From Caldilineaceae bacterium bin5 (GTDB lineage Bacteria > Chloroflexota > Anaerolineae > Caldilineales > Caldilineaceae): a DNA stretch of 64,000 nucleotides. Location of the stretch: contig MPML01000005.1 in assembly GCA_002238445.1 (NCBI GenBank), positions 85,146 through 149,145 on the forward strand, read 5' to 3'. Below, one piece after another: positions 1-8,134 of this stretch (its first letter is position 1; every line of letters starts with the position of its first letter). A program made the translations under genes and the position numbers. The notes under the pieces are model-generated. The model worked only from the letters and a program-made list of their open reading frames with translations, was not told where the DNA came from and did no database searches.

Positions 1-992
1 CCATAGACTTCTGAAGTGCGGCTGACAGATCGGAAGGCCTCTTCAATTTCGGGTGGAAGGGGCTCACGCATCTGTTCGGCGGTAAGGTGCGTGCTTCCTT
101 CCTTATTGCACCAGTGATCGTTTTCAAAGCTGCCTTGGGTGCCGTAGACGCGGAAGATTTCACGGCCGCGGTGCCCGATTTCGCGGAGCTCGCAGATGCG
201 CATGGTAGAACCGTTGCTCATGTAGAAGAGGGCTGTTTCGTTGCTGAAGCCGTAGCCATTCTCTTCGAAAAAGCTGTCGCCGGTACGGTTTTGGTAGCCC
301 CAGGCGCAAACTTTGCGTGCATGGGCGTTCATGACGCTCATCGGTCCGCCGGTTGAGTGGGTGGGATAGTGCATGGGGCCGGTGAGGATGCCCTTGTCTT
401 TGTAGGCATCGCGTGCCGTCAGCCATTCCTGTCCGGCCTGGCTGGCGAGGCGGTGGGCCTGCACCTGGCGCAGATTGCTGCCGACACTGTCAACGTCGTG
501 GAGGTATTCGCCCTCGCTGTAAACGAAGTCACCGAAGGCGCCTTCGGCCGCACGCCGGCGACAGTAGATTGCCTCGGACCGGTAGAATGTGGTTTCACCC
601 AGCATATAGTTCTGGCCGGTACGTTCTACGGTTTCGACGAGACGGGCGCACCAGTCGAGGATTTCGTCGCCGTCGGGCAACATGACGATGGGAACGGCGC
701 TGTAGACGTGTTTGCCGGCTTCCATGGCCTGGACGGCCTGGGGCGCGTGGAGCCAGGGCTGGGTAAAGAGTGCAAGGGCGTCGATGTCGCTGGCGCAGAT
801 TTCGTCGAGAGAAGCGTAGGCGTCGCGCGGGTGGAACTTGGCTTGCCAGCGCTCATCGGTAGCGAAACGGGCGATGCGTTCCGGTTCGCGATCGCAGAGG
901 GCGATTCTGTCTACGAGCGGGTGGCTCATGAAGAGATCGGCGAAGGAACTGCCGAAAGATCCCAGACCGACGATACCGAGGCTGATGCCCAT
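1..992 (-). CDS. Gfo/Idh/MocA family oxidoreductase (3' end cut by window edge)
   Basis: This minus-strand frame starts at ATG 990-992 and stays open to base 1, so about 330 residues are seen and the C-terminus lies outside the window. The N-terminus MGISLGIVGLGSFGSS carries the Rossmann GxGxxG nucleotide-binding loop of NAD(P)-dependent sugar/inositol dehydrogenases. It is followed by the family's typical segment around 'DALALFTQPWLHAPQAVQAM' and 'GKHVYSAVPI', which corresponds to the E-K/V-P loop. The second half matches the GFO_IDH_MocA C-terminal alpha/beta domain in character. A Shine-Dalgarno (AAAGGAAG) sits just upstream of the ATG. The substrate cannot be read from sequence, but the setting among sulfatases and sugar importers suggests a sugar or sugar acid. 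The next gene upstream, Uma2, is on the same strand but probably unrelated. Confidence 0.88.
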   Translation of the reverse strand, partial: MGISLGIVGLGSFGSSFADLFMSHPLVDRIALCDREPERIARFATDERWQAKFHPRDAYASLDEICASDIDALALFTQPWLHAPQAVQAMEAGKHVYSAVPIVMLPDGDEILDWCARLVETVERTGQNYMLGETTFYRSEAIYCRRRAAEGAFGDFVYSEGEYLHDVDSVGSNLRQVQAHRLASQAGQEWLTARDAYKDKGILTGPMHYPTHSTGGPMSVMNAHARKVCAWGYQNRTGDSFFEENGYGFSNETALFYMSNGSTMRICELREIGHRGREIFRVYGTQGSFENDHWCNKEGSTHLTAEQMREPLPPEIEEAFRSVSRTSEVY

Positions 993-1134
993 TTTGGCTT
1001 CCTTTCATGGGTTGGAGGTGACGGTCCAGCGAATTGAATGCATGGTAGCTGGCGTTTGCGTTTCTTTGATTTTATCACTTCTGGCTTGTGGAAGAGATCT
1101 CTGCGTTGAAGTTGCGGCCAGTTTTTTGCAGGAC

Positions 1135-2115
1135 TTAAGAGAGTCTCTTGCGCAGTCTCTCCAGTTCAGTTTCCAGTTCGCGCACGCGGCCTTCACTGGA
1201 TGTAGCTCGTTCTTCTGCCTGTATTCGGGCAGCCGCTTCGCTTTCTGCGCGATTGGCTTCGCTTTCTGCGCGTTTCGCTTCGCTTTCCGCGCGATTTGCT
1301 TCGCTTGCGGCCTTCTCAACTGAGGCTCTATAGCCGGGAACTACATAGTCGCTGTAAACGGGATCCAGTGCCAACTCCTGCAGAGGAGGCTTTCGGTCCA
1401 GGTCATCTATTCGGAACTGAAAACCGGTCAAAACTTCTGAGCGAATCACACCCAGGTCATTGGGTTGAATGGTCTCATAGCGACCAGGCGACGCCAGACG
1501 GTAGAACCGCATGTGTTCGCCGGTTGGGTCGAGAATGAAGTATTCCATCACACCGCCGAGCGCGTAGTCCTCTTTTTTTTCTTCTGTGTCGCGCAGGACT
1601 TCGGCGATGGTGGAATCGGAGACGGCCTCAACAACGAGGTCGCACACGCCTTCGAAGTGACGCTGGTCGATTCGGCCCCATGGCGTTGGGTTGCTGTTCA
1701 GAATTACGCCCACATCGGGCTTGCGCACGGCTTCCCTAGTTCCAGAGGGAGCGTCAGGATCGGGCATTGTCAGTTCGAAACCGGTTTCCAAGTTGAGCAG
1801 GGAGGCGTGGAGGAAGGTTACAATGTTGCAATGCAGCAGGATAAGGAACCAGTTGTAGAGGTCCAACTGAGGTTGGTTGGGCAAGGGTTTGGCCTCCAGG
1901 ATGCCGTTGTTCCACTCGTAACTTACGTCAATGTCCGGATAGGGATTCTCGTACCACTTAGCGAAATACTCCTCTTTGGAGACGCGACGCCCTTCATCGG
2001 GGGCCCGATCGCTGGCGCTAAGGGTCCTTCCAGGCCGCTGTGCGGCACTGCCGTTATCCGGAACGACATCCTGCTGTTTGCGAAGCTCCTCTTGCATTAG
2101 TTCTTCCGATTTCAT
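1135..2115 (-). CDS. Uma2 family endonuclease (DUF820) with C-terminal coiled coil
   Basis: This 326-residue protein has the Uma2/DUF820 restriction-endonuclease-like fold. A PD motif lies at about 133-134 (RKPDVGVI), a VVEAVS acidic position at E163, lysines near 180-181, and the typical 'GGVMEYFILDP' stretch at about 187-197. Together these resemble the PD-(D/E)XK active site. The N-terminal 45 residues are polar and not conserved in appearance. The C-terminus, about 265-325, is a charged coiled coil built from a repeated seven-residue unit (EANRAES), encoded by 21-bp DNA repeats. Uma2 proteins are abundant in cyanobacteria and Chloroflexota, but their biological role is not settled. The ATG at 2115 is the first in frame. 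No partner gene is visible. Confidence 0.85.
   Translation of the reverse strand: MKSEELMQEELRKQQDVVPDNGSAAQRPGRTLSASDRAPDEGRRVSKEEYFAKWYENPYPDIDVSYEWNNGILEAKPLPNQPQLDLYNWFLILLHCNIVTFLHASLLNLETGFELTMPDPDAPSGTREAVRKPDVGVILNSNPTPWGRIDQRHFEGVCDLVVEAVSDSTIAEVLRDTEEKKEDYALGGVMEYFILDPTGEHMRFYRLASPGRYETIQPNDLGVIRSEVLTGFQFRIDDLDRKPPLQELALDPVYSDYVVPGYRASVEKAASEANRAESEAKRAESEANRAESEAAARIQAEERATSSEGRVRELETELERLRKRLS
1235..1312 (-). repeat. 21-bp tandem repeat inside the Uma2 coding sequence
   Basis: Three consecutive 21-bp units (1235-1255, 1256-1276, 1277-1297) plus a partial fourth share the core GCTTCGCTTTCTGCGCG on the plus strand. In the coding frame each unit gives a seven-residue block rich in Glu, Ala, Arg and Ser, and so extends the coiled coil by whole heptads. 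Copy number could change without breaking the frame. Confidence 0.85.
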
Positions 2116-2376
2116 TTGTTCTCCTCACTCGTGGACGCAGTTTTCAGGCTGCCACACAGAGGGCGGCCGGCGCGTTTGGCAGAGGGATTCAGTTTTGCGC
2201 CCAGGAGGCCGTAGCGTGTGCATTCTAACACGTTGAAAGAGGCCGATCCTAACAGGCCGAATCCGGCGGGTAGCCACTGAACGCAAGTCTCATTTTTCTT
2301 GAGCCTATGTATTTTACTATGGATTGGCAGTGGACAGTTGCTGATTCGGAACCTCCTTGGGTCCAATTGGTGACAG

Positions 2377-2459
2377 AACTGCGGGGGAACTGCGGGGGAG
2401 CTGCGGGGAACTGCAGGGGAACTGCGGGGAACTGCTCGGGAACGGCAGGGGAACGGCAG
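2377..2459 (+). repeat. G-rich 11-13 bp tandem repeat
   Basis: About seven imperfect units of the type AACTGCGGGG(G) follow one another, so runs of three to five G occur every 11-13 bases on the plus strand. Such spacing could form G-quadruplex or slipped structures. The flanking DNA (2116-2376) shows no convincing gene. From 2482 to 2520 there is a GTGGGGGAGGAGAC/TTGGCTAGACACG module that recurs near 49681-49719. Confidence 0.75.
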
Positions 2460-2603
2460 TGGGTGGTGGCAGGAGACGGCAGGTGGGGGAGGAGACAGTG
2501 TTGGCTAGACACGTTGCTGTGGAAGAGTGAACAAGGTGGCTAGCCTAGGGGGGCGTTGCGGGAGCGCGGAACTGCAGTTTCTAGTAGTCAGTTTCTAGTT
2601 TTT

Positions 2604-2820
2604 GGGTAACTACTAAGCCACAGTAGTTGACCAGCCAGTCATCCTTGGGAGCATTCAGGCTCTTGGTGACGCAACTGGTGTACAGCGGCCGCCTTGCTCG
2701 CCAGCGGACAGGTTGCGAAGAAGGCACACGGTCGGTGAGGGATGGTTTTGTAGGGGGCGTTGCGGGGGCGCAGCCCCTGCACAAGGGAGGGCCGAAGGCC
2801 CGACCGCCAAAATGAAGTGA
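2604..2820 (+). repeat. Dispersed ~210-bp repeat, copy 1
   Basis: Copy 1 of a family found at six places in this window. It begins with GTAACTACTAAGCCACAGTAGTT, where AACTACT and AGTAGTT can pair. It has a variable middle, then the shared block CACGGTCGGTGAG, a G-rich stretch, and two short hairpins: GGGGC-GCA-GCCCC and GGGCC-GAA-GGCCC. It ends at GACCGCCAAAATGAAGTGA. Open frames crossing it are not conserved genes. It may be a MITE-like or REP-like element, and the hairpins could act as terminators or RNA stabilisers. Confidence 0.85.
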
Positions 2821-3081
2821 GAAAGGGGGAAGGAACTGTTTCGCGGGCGTGAGATTGGTCTGGGAATGCAGGTTTTGGGCGAGACGGCTACAGTCTCAGA
2901 GAAGGCAGTTGGAGGAAGGCGCGAAATGACAGTGGATGTGCGAGTGGGGTGTTGGCTCCTCATGGGGATCAGTGGTGAAGTGGGCTGGGGCCAGGCTGCT
3001 AGTGCGGAAGGCGATTCTCATATATTATTGTGTTTGTTTCGACTTGAAACTGTTCTCTCATCCTACACAAGGGGAGCGATG

Positions 3082-4149
3082 ATGAAAGCTGCGATTTTGT
3101 ATGAGGCTCACGCGCCTGTGGCGGTTAAAGAGGTTGAGATCGAGGAGCCGGGGATAGGCGAGGTGTTGTTGGACGTTGTTGGGGCAGGGGTATGCCATAG
3201 CGACTACCATTATGTTACGGATCACAGGACGCCGCGACGGATGCCTTGGCTGTTGGGCCATGAGGGGGCGGGCACGGTGCGGGCAGTTGGGGACGGTGTG
3301 CGCGATTTTGCAGTGGGCGACAAGATTATTCTGTCGTTGGATGCGATGTGCGGGAGCTGCCGCAACTGTACAAATGGCCGGCCGGCGCTGTGTGAGACGC
3401 ATCGCATGGAGCCTGTGAGCCGGTATAAGCAGGATGGGGAACCGATTTATCACGTTCGGCCGACGTTTGTGGAGCAGACGCTGGCGCTGGCGGACGCTTG
3501 CGTGAAGGTGCCGGATGACACGCCGTTGGCGCAGGCTTGTTTGATAAGCTGCGGCGTCATTACGGGGATTGGCGCGGTGGTGAACAGGGCCCAGGTCGAG
3601 ACGGGGGCGTCGATGGCAGTGTTTGGCTGCGGGGGCGTGGGATTGAATGTGATCCAGGGAGGCGTGCTGGCTGCGGCAGGCAAGATTATCGCGGTCGATA
3701 CGGTTGATTACAAACTGGAGTTGGCCGAGCAGATGGGGGCGACGCACTTTGTCAACAGCGCCAAGGAGGATCCGGTCCAGCGTATTATCGAGATCACGGG
3801 CGGGGGCGCGGACTATGCGTTTGAGGTTGTGGGCTTTCCGGCGATTGTGAGGCAGGCGATTGATTCGGTGCGGATGACGGGGACGGCGGTTGTGGTGGGC
3901 GTACAGCCGACGGGACAGGATGTCTCGGTGGAAGGCTGGCATTTGCTAGAAGACCGGACGCTGATGGGCGCGTTTCACGGCGCGGCGCGACCGCGTGTCG
4001 ACTTTTTGTGGATTCTGGACCTGTACAAGCAGGGCAAGATCAAGCTGGACGAACTGATTTCGCGGTACAGGCCGTTGGATGAGATAAACGAGGCCTTTGC
4101 TGACATGAAGGCGGGGAAAGTGGCGCGGTCGGTGTTAGTGTTTGATTGA
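3082..4149 (+). CDS. Zinc-dependent alcohol dehydrogenase (MDR, class III-like)
   Basis: This 355-residue medium-chain dehydrogenase oxidises an alcohol or reduces an aldehyde/ketone with NAD(P). The catalytic zinc ligands are visible: C38-H39 in GVCHSD and H60-E61 in GHEGAG, with C167 (LISCGV) as the likely third ligand. Four structural zinc cysteines fit C-x2-C-x2-C-x7-C (C90, C93, C96, C104). The coenzyme loop GCGGVG is at 182-187. The frame is open from 2866, but those extra residues come from repeat-rich DNA. AAGGGGAG lies 5 bases before ATG 3082, making this or ATG 3079 the start. It resembles class III and NDMA-type alcohol dehydrogenases, and the substrate is unknown. It stands alone, with no neighbour on its strand within 1 kb. 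Confidence 0.9.
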   Translation: MKAAILYEAHAPVAVKEVEIEEPGIGEVLLDVVGAGVCHSDYHYVTDHRTPRRMPWLLGHEGAGTVRAVGDGVRDFAVGDKIILSLDAMCGSCRNCTNGRPALCETHRMEPVSRYKQDGEPIYHVRPTFVEQTLALADACVKVPDDTPLAQACLISCGVITGIGAVVNRAQVETGASMAVFGCGGVGLNVIQGGVLAAAGKIIAVDTVDYKLELAEQMGATHFVNSAKEDPVQRIIEITGGGADYAFEVVGFPAIVRQAIDSVRMTGTAVVVGVQPTGQDVSVEGWHLLEDRTLMGAFHGAARPRVDFLWILDLYKQGKIKLDELISRYRPLDEINEAFADMKAGKVARSVLVFD

Positions 4150-4887
4150 GGGGAGTTCAGGTCTTTATGCTTAGGTTGGCAGATTCCTTTCGCTTATTGG
4201 TTGCCTTGGCCAAGGTTGCCAGAATCAGGCGGTGGCTTTTGCGAAGAGTGGGGAGGCCCGAGGATTAGTGGCGGAGGAGGTTTGCCGGCGGACGGTGTCA
4301 TGCTCGCGCTAAGGAAGACGGCGCAGAGATCTGATCCTGGTTCGATGGCTCGGCGTCTGGACTGGGGCGCATCCTGGGCCAGTTGGGCCGAGGAACGGTG
4401 GCAGATGTGGTAGATAGAGAGGGTGGAGCCGAAATGGTCTTGGCTGCAGGGGGAAATGCGGCTGAGGATTTCGGCGGAGGAATGGCCTAGTTTTTGTGCC
4501 ACTTACTTAGTCGGTTGTGGCATGACTTCGATCCGCGGCCTCCATTCCGTCTTAACGTTAGGTTCCGTTGACATTTCGGGAAGGCTGTTCAGATTTCAAC
4601 AGGAACGGAAAGCCTGCAGGCCTGTCAGGGATGTTTCTCGCTTGACTGTTGAAGTAGCCAAAACCAATTGATCCGCGAAGTCACGCGAAGGGTCGCGAAG
4701 AACACCTTTTTGTCCGCGGAGGACGCGGAGAACACCAGAGGCGTTTCGGATATTCTTTGCGCAGCTGCGCCACCCTTCGACGATCAGGCATAATTTGCAC
4801 CCGGAAGTCGTTGTTCAGACAAACGTCAACGAGCCCTATTGAATTGCGAAGCCAAATCCAGGGTGCGAACTCAAACCTTCGTCACTG
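4150..4887. other. Intergenic stretch without a supported gene
   Basis: No frame here has recognisable protein features. A minus-strand frame ending near 4194 begins with residues like QKLGHSSAEI, which recall a tyrosine-recombinase C-terminal box, but the rest does not follow. Between 4671 and 4735 there are short GC-rich direct repeats (CGCGAAG, CCGCGGAGGACGCGGAG). Confidence 0.5.
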
Positions 4888-5062
4888 ACACCATTCGGGC
4901 TTGTGGTGACGCCACCGGTGGACAGGCGCCGCCATGCTGGCCAGCCGACACGCTGAAATGAAGACACACGGTCGGTGAGGCATGGTTTTGGAGGGGGGCG
5001 TTGCGGGGGCGCCGCCCCTGCACAAGGGAGGGCCGAAGGCCCGACCGCCAAAATGAAGTGAA
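4888..5062 (+). repeat. Dispersed ~210-bp repeat, copy 2
   Basis: From CATTCGGGCTTGTGGTGACGC this copy matches copy 1, including ACACGGTCGGTGAG, the G-rich run, both short hairpins, and the right end GACCGCCAAAATGAAGTGA. The left end seen in copies 1, 3 and 5 (GTAACTACTAAGCC) is missing or too diverged to see. Confidence 0.83.
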
Positions 5063-5145
5063 GGATAGCTAGAAACAGTTATTCCTGCTTCTTTACGGAT
5101 CGTGGACTGGCTGGAGATGAGCTGCTACTGCAGGGGGAAAAGCGG

Positions 5146-5219
5146 TGCCCCCTTGCTGACTGAATGGAGTGTAGGTGCCATAGTTACACGCATCGCAGGG
5201 CAAGGGGGCATGATGCCCC
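5146..5219 (+). repeat. Inverted repeat enclosing a short sequence shared with 8030-8053
   Basis: Perfect 11-bp arms, TGCCCCCTTGC (5146-5156) and GCAAGGGGGCA (5200-5210), enclose a 43-base loop. The loop contains TGCCATAGTTACACGCAT, followed by a near-identical GCAGG. The same 24-bp core, with one mismatch, occurs at 8030-8053 inside different inverted arms. A second small palindrome (GGGGCAT-G-ATGCCCC) overlaps the right arm. The nature of the element is unknown. It lies 100 bp past the stop of the sensor-kinase gene. Confidence 0.7.
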
Positions 5220-5318
5220 ATCCAGTACGACCTGGGAACGTGTAACCATGGCAGAGACATTATGGCATGTCTTGCGAGAATACCGAAACGGCAGAAAGGG
5301 TGAAAACGGTTTAGGGCA

Positions 5319-7808
5319 TCAGGGGGCGGGATTTTCGCTGGAGTTGCCTTTGGCCATGCTGTAGCCGACGCGTGGTTCGGTAAAGATGTAGGTGGGACTT
5401 GCTGTGTCTTCGCCCAGTTTGCGGCGAAGAGTTTTGACGGCGGTGCGGAGGGGTCTCAGGTCGAGCGTTTCTGGCTGACCCCAGAGATGCTGCATGAGAT
5501 ATTGGTAGGTCAGCGTTCTGCCGGCGTTGGCTGAGAGGTGCGAGAGCAGGCGGAATTCCAGGGCTGTCAAGCGGAGGGGACGGCCGGCGAGTGTTACGGT
5601 GCGTTCGGCAAAGTCGACGGTGAGGTCTTTGCGAATGTAGGGCGTGTTGGGGGGGAAGACGTCCTGGTTGCGGAGGGCGGCCCTGATCCTGGCAAGCAGT
5701 TCAGTTTTTGAGAAGGGTTTGACGACGTAATCGGCGGCTCCCATGTCAAAGGCTTTGGCGACTACGTCTTCCTGGCCGTAGGCAGAGAGGAAGACGACGG
5801 GAACTTTGTCGACATATAAAATATCGGTCATCAGCTCGATGCCGCTATTTCCTGGCAGCATGAGGTCAAGCAGGACCAGCCGGGGCTTCTTTTCTTCGAC
5901 AATTCGCAGGGCTTCCCTGGGGTCGGCGGTGACGATGGGTTCATAGCCCGACTTTGACAGGATGTCGCGGACATATCTGAGGCTCTTGGGGTCGTCGTCT
6001 ATTACTAGTATACGGTTGCGGTCGCCGCCCTGGTGGGGTTGAGAAGGGGAGGTGCTTGCTTGCGTGATTGGGGCACCTAACGGGGTTTCTTCGGCGGCAG
6101 CAGGCAGCGTGAAAGTAAAGATTGCCCCCTTGCCCGGCCCATCACTTTGGGCCCAGATGCGACCGCCATGGGCTTCTACAATTCCTTTGCAGATGGCCAG
6201 GCCGAGCCCTGGCCCGGGCTCGCCGCTGCCGGCCGGGCCCTTTTTGAATATGCGGGAGAGGGTCTGGACAGTCAGACCGGCGCCGTCGTCGGCTACTGAC
6301 ACGGCGACGTGGACACCCTGGCGGACGGCGCTGATGCGGATGGCAGAGATTTCGGGAGAGTGTTTGGCGGCGTTGGAGAGCAGGTTGTCGAGGACCTGGG
6401 CAATGCGGCGGCTGTCGCCCATAACCATAGGGAGATCGGGTTGCAAATCGATGTGCAGGCTGTTGTTTTCGCCTCCGCTGAGGAAGGTACTTCTTGCGTT
6501 TTCAACCAGCTCGGTTACTGCGACCGGTTCGGGGAAGATTGACAGCGTTCCTGCATCGATGTGGGCGACATCGAGCAGATCGTTGATCAGGGCGCTCATA
6601 TGGTCGGCCTGGCGATCGATGATGCGGAAGAACTGCACCATTTCGGACGGTCCGAAAGTCGCGGGCGCGGTCAATACAGTGGCGGCAGATCCTTTGATGG
6701 AGGCGAGCGGCACGCGCAGTTCGTGGCTCATCGTGGCGGAGAACTCCGATCTGAGGCGTTCTATTTCATCAAGCGCGGCCAAGTCCTGCAGGGTCACAAC
6801 GAAGGATTCGACCTCTTCGCCATGGCCCATTTGGATGGGCGTGGCGTTGATGAGTGTACGGATCGAGTTTCCGCCGGGAACTCTGATTTCGATCTCCTCG
6901 GCGCGTACAGTTTCGCCTGCGCGCAGCGCCTGAGCGACAGAAAAATCCTGCAGGGAGATTTCGCGTCCGTCTGCCCGGCGAAAGGTGATGAGATTCAGCA
7001 GCTGTTGGATGGAAGTATCGGGCGGTCGAAGGGATTGGATTATCCTGGCCGCTTCCCGGTTGTATGACACTAAGGCACCGGTAGAGGCATTGAGGACGAC
7101 AACGCCGAATGGTGAGGTGTCAATGAGCGTTTCGAGGCGGGCCCTGGCTTCCTGTTCGTCCTGGTAGCGTCTGGCGTTGGAGATGACCAGGCCAGCCTGG
7201 GCGGCAAACATGACCAGTGTTTCTTCGTCATCGGACGTGAAGTATATGTTTCCCTTTTCCTTTTCACCGAGAAAGAAGTTGCCCACATTTTCGCCGCGGT
7301 TGTGGATGGGCGCCGCCAGGAAGGGGAGGGGTGAAACCACTGCCATGGGGGGGCGGAAGTCGGGAAGACCGAGCGCGCGAGTGTGACTGTGAAAATCCTT
7401 GAGTCGCAGCGGTTCTTGTAATTTGCCAAGATAGTCGAAGAGTCCGAACCCTTCCTGCCAGCCCCACATTTGTCTGCTCTCTTCGGGGGTCATTCCGGAA
7501 GCGAGAAAGTCCTGTATTTCTCCTTCTTGATTGAAGAGGGTAATGACGCCGTATTTGGCGTTTGTCAGCGATCGGGCGCTGTCCAGGACGCCTTGCAGAA
7601 CGCTCTCGAAGTCCAGACTGTCGTTGATGCGGCGGCTTGCCTGGCTCAGGCGGGCAAGGCGGTCTCTCAGTGTTTCGACTTCTTGTTGCAGCTCGTCGAC
7701 TTGATTCAACAGTTTCCCCTGTAGGCAGACGGCCGGAAAGACGACTGGTACTGTGCTGACATTAGGCTTGGGGCCCTGAACTCGTTTCCAGAATGGTACA
7801 AGGGGCAC
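5319..7808 (-). CDS. Single-chain sensor kinase, receiver and OmpR-type DNA-binding protein
   Basis: This 829-residue signalling protein joins a complete two-component pathway in one chain. A short coiled coil (about 31-60) precedes a GAF domain (about 65-215) and a PAS-like domain (about 220-345). The HisKA H-box is SATMSHELR with phosphorylated H362. The ATPase N-box is DNLLSNAAKH (about 484), followed by the G-boxes DDGAGL and GLGLAI. After a linker comes a receiver (about 598-712) with the DDD acidic cluster at 604-606, phosphoacceptor D648 and K697. A PhoB/OmpR-type winged helix fills about 720-820. No transmembrane segment is seen, so it is probably cytoplasmic and sensed through GAF/PAS. 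The start is GTG at 7808; no in-frame ATG comes before the GAF domain. Target genes are unknown. Confidence 0.93.
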   Translation of the reverse strand: MPLVPFWKRVQGPKPNVSTVPVVFPAVCLQGKLLNQVDELQQEVETLRDRLARLSQASRRINDSLDFESVLQGVLDSARSLTNAKYGVITLFNQEGEIQDFLASGMTPEESRQMWGWQEGFGLFDYLGKLQEPLRLKDFHSHTRALGLPDFRPPMAVVSPLPFLAAPIHNRGENVGNFFLGEKEKGNIYFTSDDEETLVMFAAQAGLVISNARRYQDEQEARARLETLIDTSPFGVVVLNASTGALVSYNREAARIIQSLRPPDTSIQQLLNLITFRRADGREISLQDFSVAQALRAGETVRAEEIEIRVPGGNSIRTLINATPIQMGHGEEVESFVVTLQDLAALDEIERLRSEFSATMSHELRVPLASIKGSAATVLTAPATFGPSEMVQFFRIIDRQADHMSALINDLLDVAHIDAGTLSIFPEPVAVTELVENARSTFLSGGENNSLHIDLQPDLPMVMGDSRRIAQVLDNLLSNAAKHSPEISAIRISAVRQGVHVAVSVADDGAGLTVQTLSRIFKKGPAGSGEPGPGLGLAICKGIVEAHGGRIWAQSDGPGKGAIFTFTLPAAAEETPLGAPITQASTSPSQPHQGGDRNRILVIDDDPKSLRYVRDILSKSGYEPIVTADPREALRIVEEKKPRLVLLDLMLPGNSGIELMTDILYVDKVPVVFLSAYGQEDVVAKAFDMGAADYVVKPFSKTELLARIRAALRNQDVFPPNTPYIRKDLTVDFAERTVTLAGRPLRLTALEFRLLSHLSANAGRTLTYQYLMQHLWGQPETLDLRPLRTAVKTLRRKLGEDTASPTYIFTEPRVGYSMAKGNSSENPAP

Positions 7809-7877
7809 CGGTTCAGGCCATTCTCGAGAATTTCATAAAACTTCATCATCAGAGTGTCATTTCTTCACTTTTTGTTC

Positions 7878-7890
7878 ACACGAATCGTGT
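7878..7890. promoter_or_regulatory. Small palindrome upstream of the kinase gene
   Basis: ACACGA-A-TCGTGT lies 70 bp before the GTG start of the sensor-kinase/DNA-binding protein. Winged-helix regulators often bind direct or inverted repeats near their own genes, so this could be an operator, but only the palindrome itself is seen. Confidence 0.25.
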
Positions 7891-7978
7891 ATTCTGATGA
7901 GAATCCTGCTTTTTACCGTGGGATTCTGAACATCACTTGACTTGCCGGAGTCGATTCGGTGAGGAGAGTCAGACGATG

Positions 7979-8134
7979 GGTTCAACGCGCCGACCTTGGC
8001 GATAGGTGTTCATCTGGAAATAGTGCCACTGCCATAGTTACACGCATTGCAGGAATATGGAGACTAGGTCTGTTCCCGACCAGACCTTAGAGCTCATACT
8101 TGATCACCTGTCGCCAAGGTCGGCGCGTCGAACC
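7979..8134 (+). repeat. 156-bp element with 30-bp inverted ends (MITE-like)
   Basis: The arms 7979-8008 and 8105-8134 are inverted copies with 28 of 30 positions matching; the core is CGCGCCGACCTTGGCGA. The 96-bp interior carries the 24-bp core shared with 5175-5198 and a second small hairpin (AGGTCTG/CAGACCT). No protein is encoded. Size and long terminal inverted repeats fit a MITE or a large structured RNA or attachment-type site. No clear target-site duplication was seen. Confidence 0.7.

Noticed and set aside
357..1037. 226-codon plus-strand frame over the first kilobase
   Set aside because: The opposite strand encodes a clear Gfo/Idh/MocA Rossmann protein; the plus frame is its shadow.
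2866..3081. Upstream extension of the alcohol dehydrogenase frame (71-72 extra codons)
   Set aside because: The extra residues lie in repeat-flanking DNA, resemble no dehydrogenase N-terminus, and a Shine-Dalgarno sits right before ATG 3082.
4194..4502. Minus-strand frame starting like a tyrosine-recombinase box (QKLGHSSAEI)
   Set aside because: Only about ten residues match; the catalytic Tyr context does not follow and the rest is low-complexity.
4836..5051. Small minus-strand proteins with AVGPSALPCAGAAPPQRP, also seen at 2655-2963 and 46656-46859
   Set aside because: They are translations of the dispersed repeat's hairpin region. Conservation follows the DNA repeat, with no codon bias or ribosome site.
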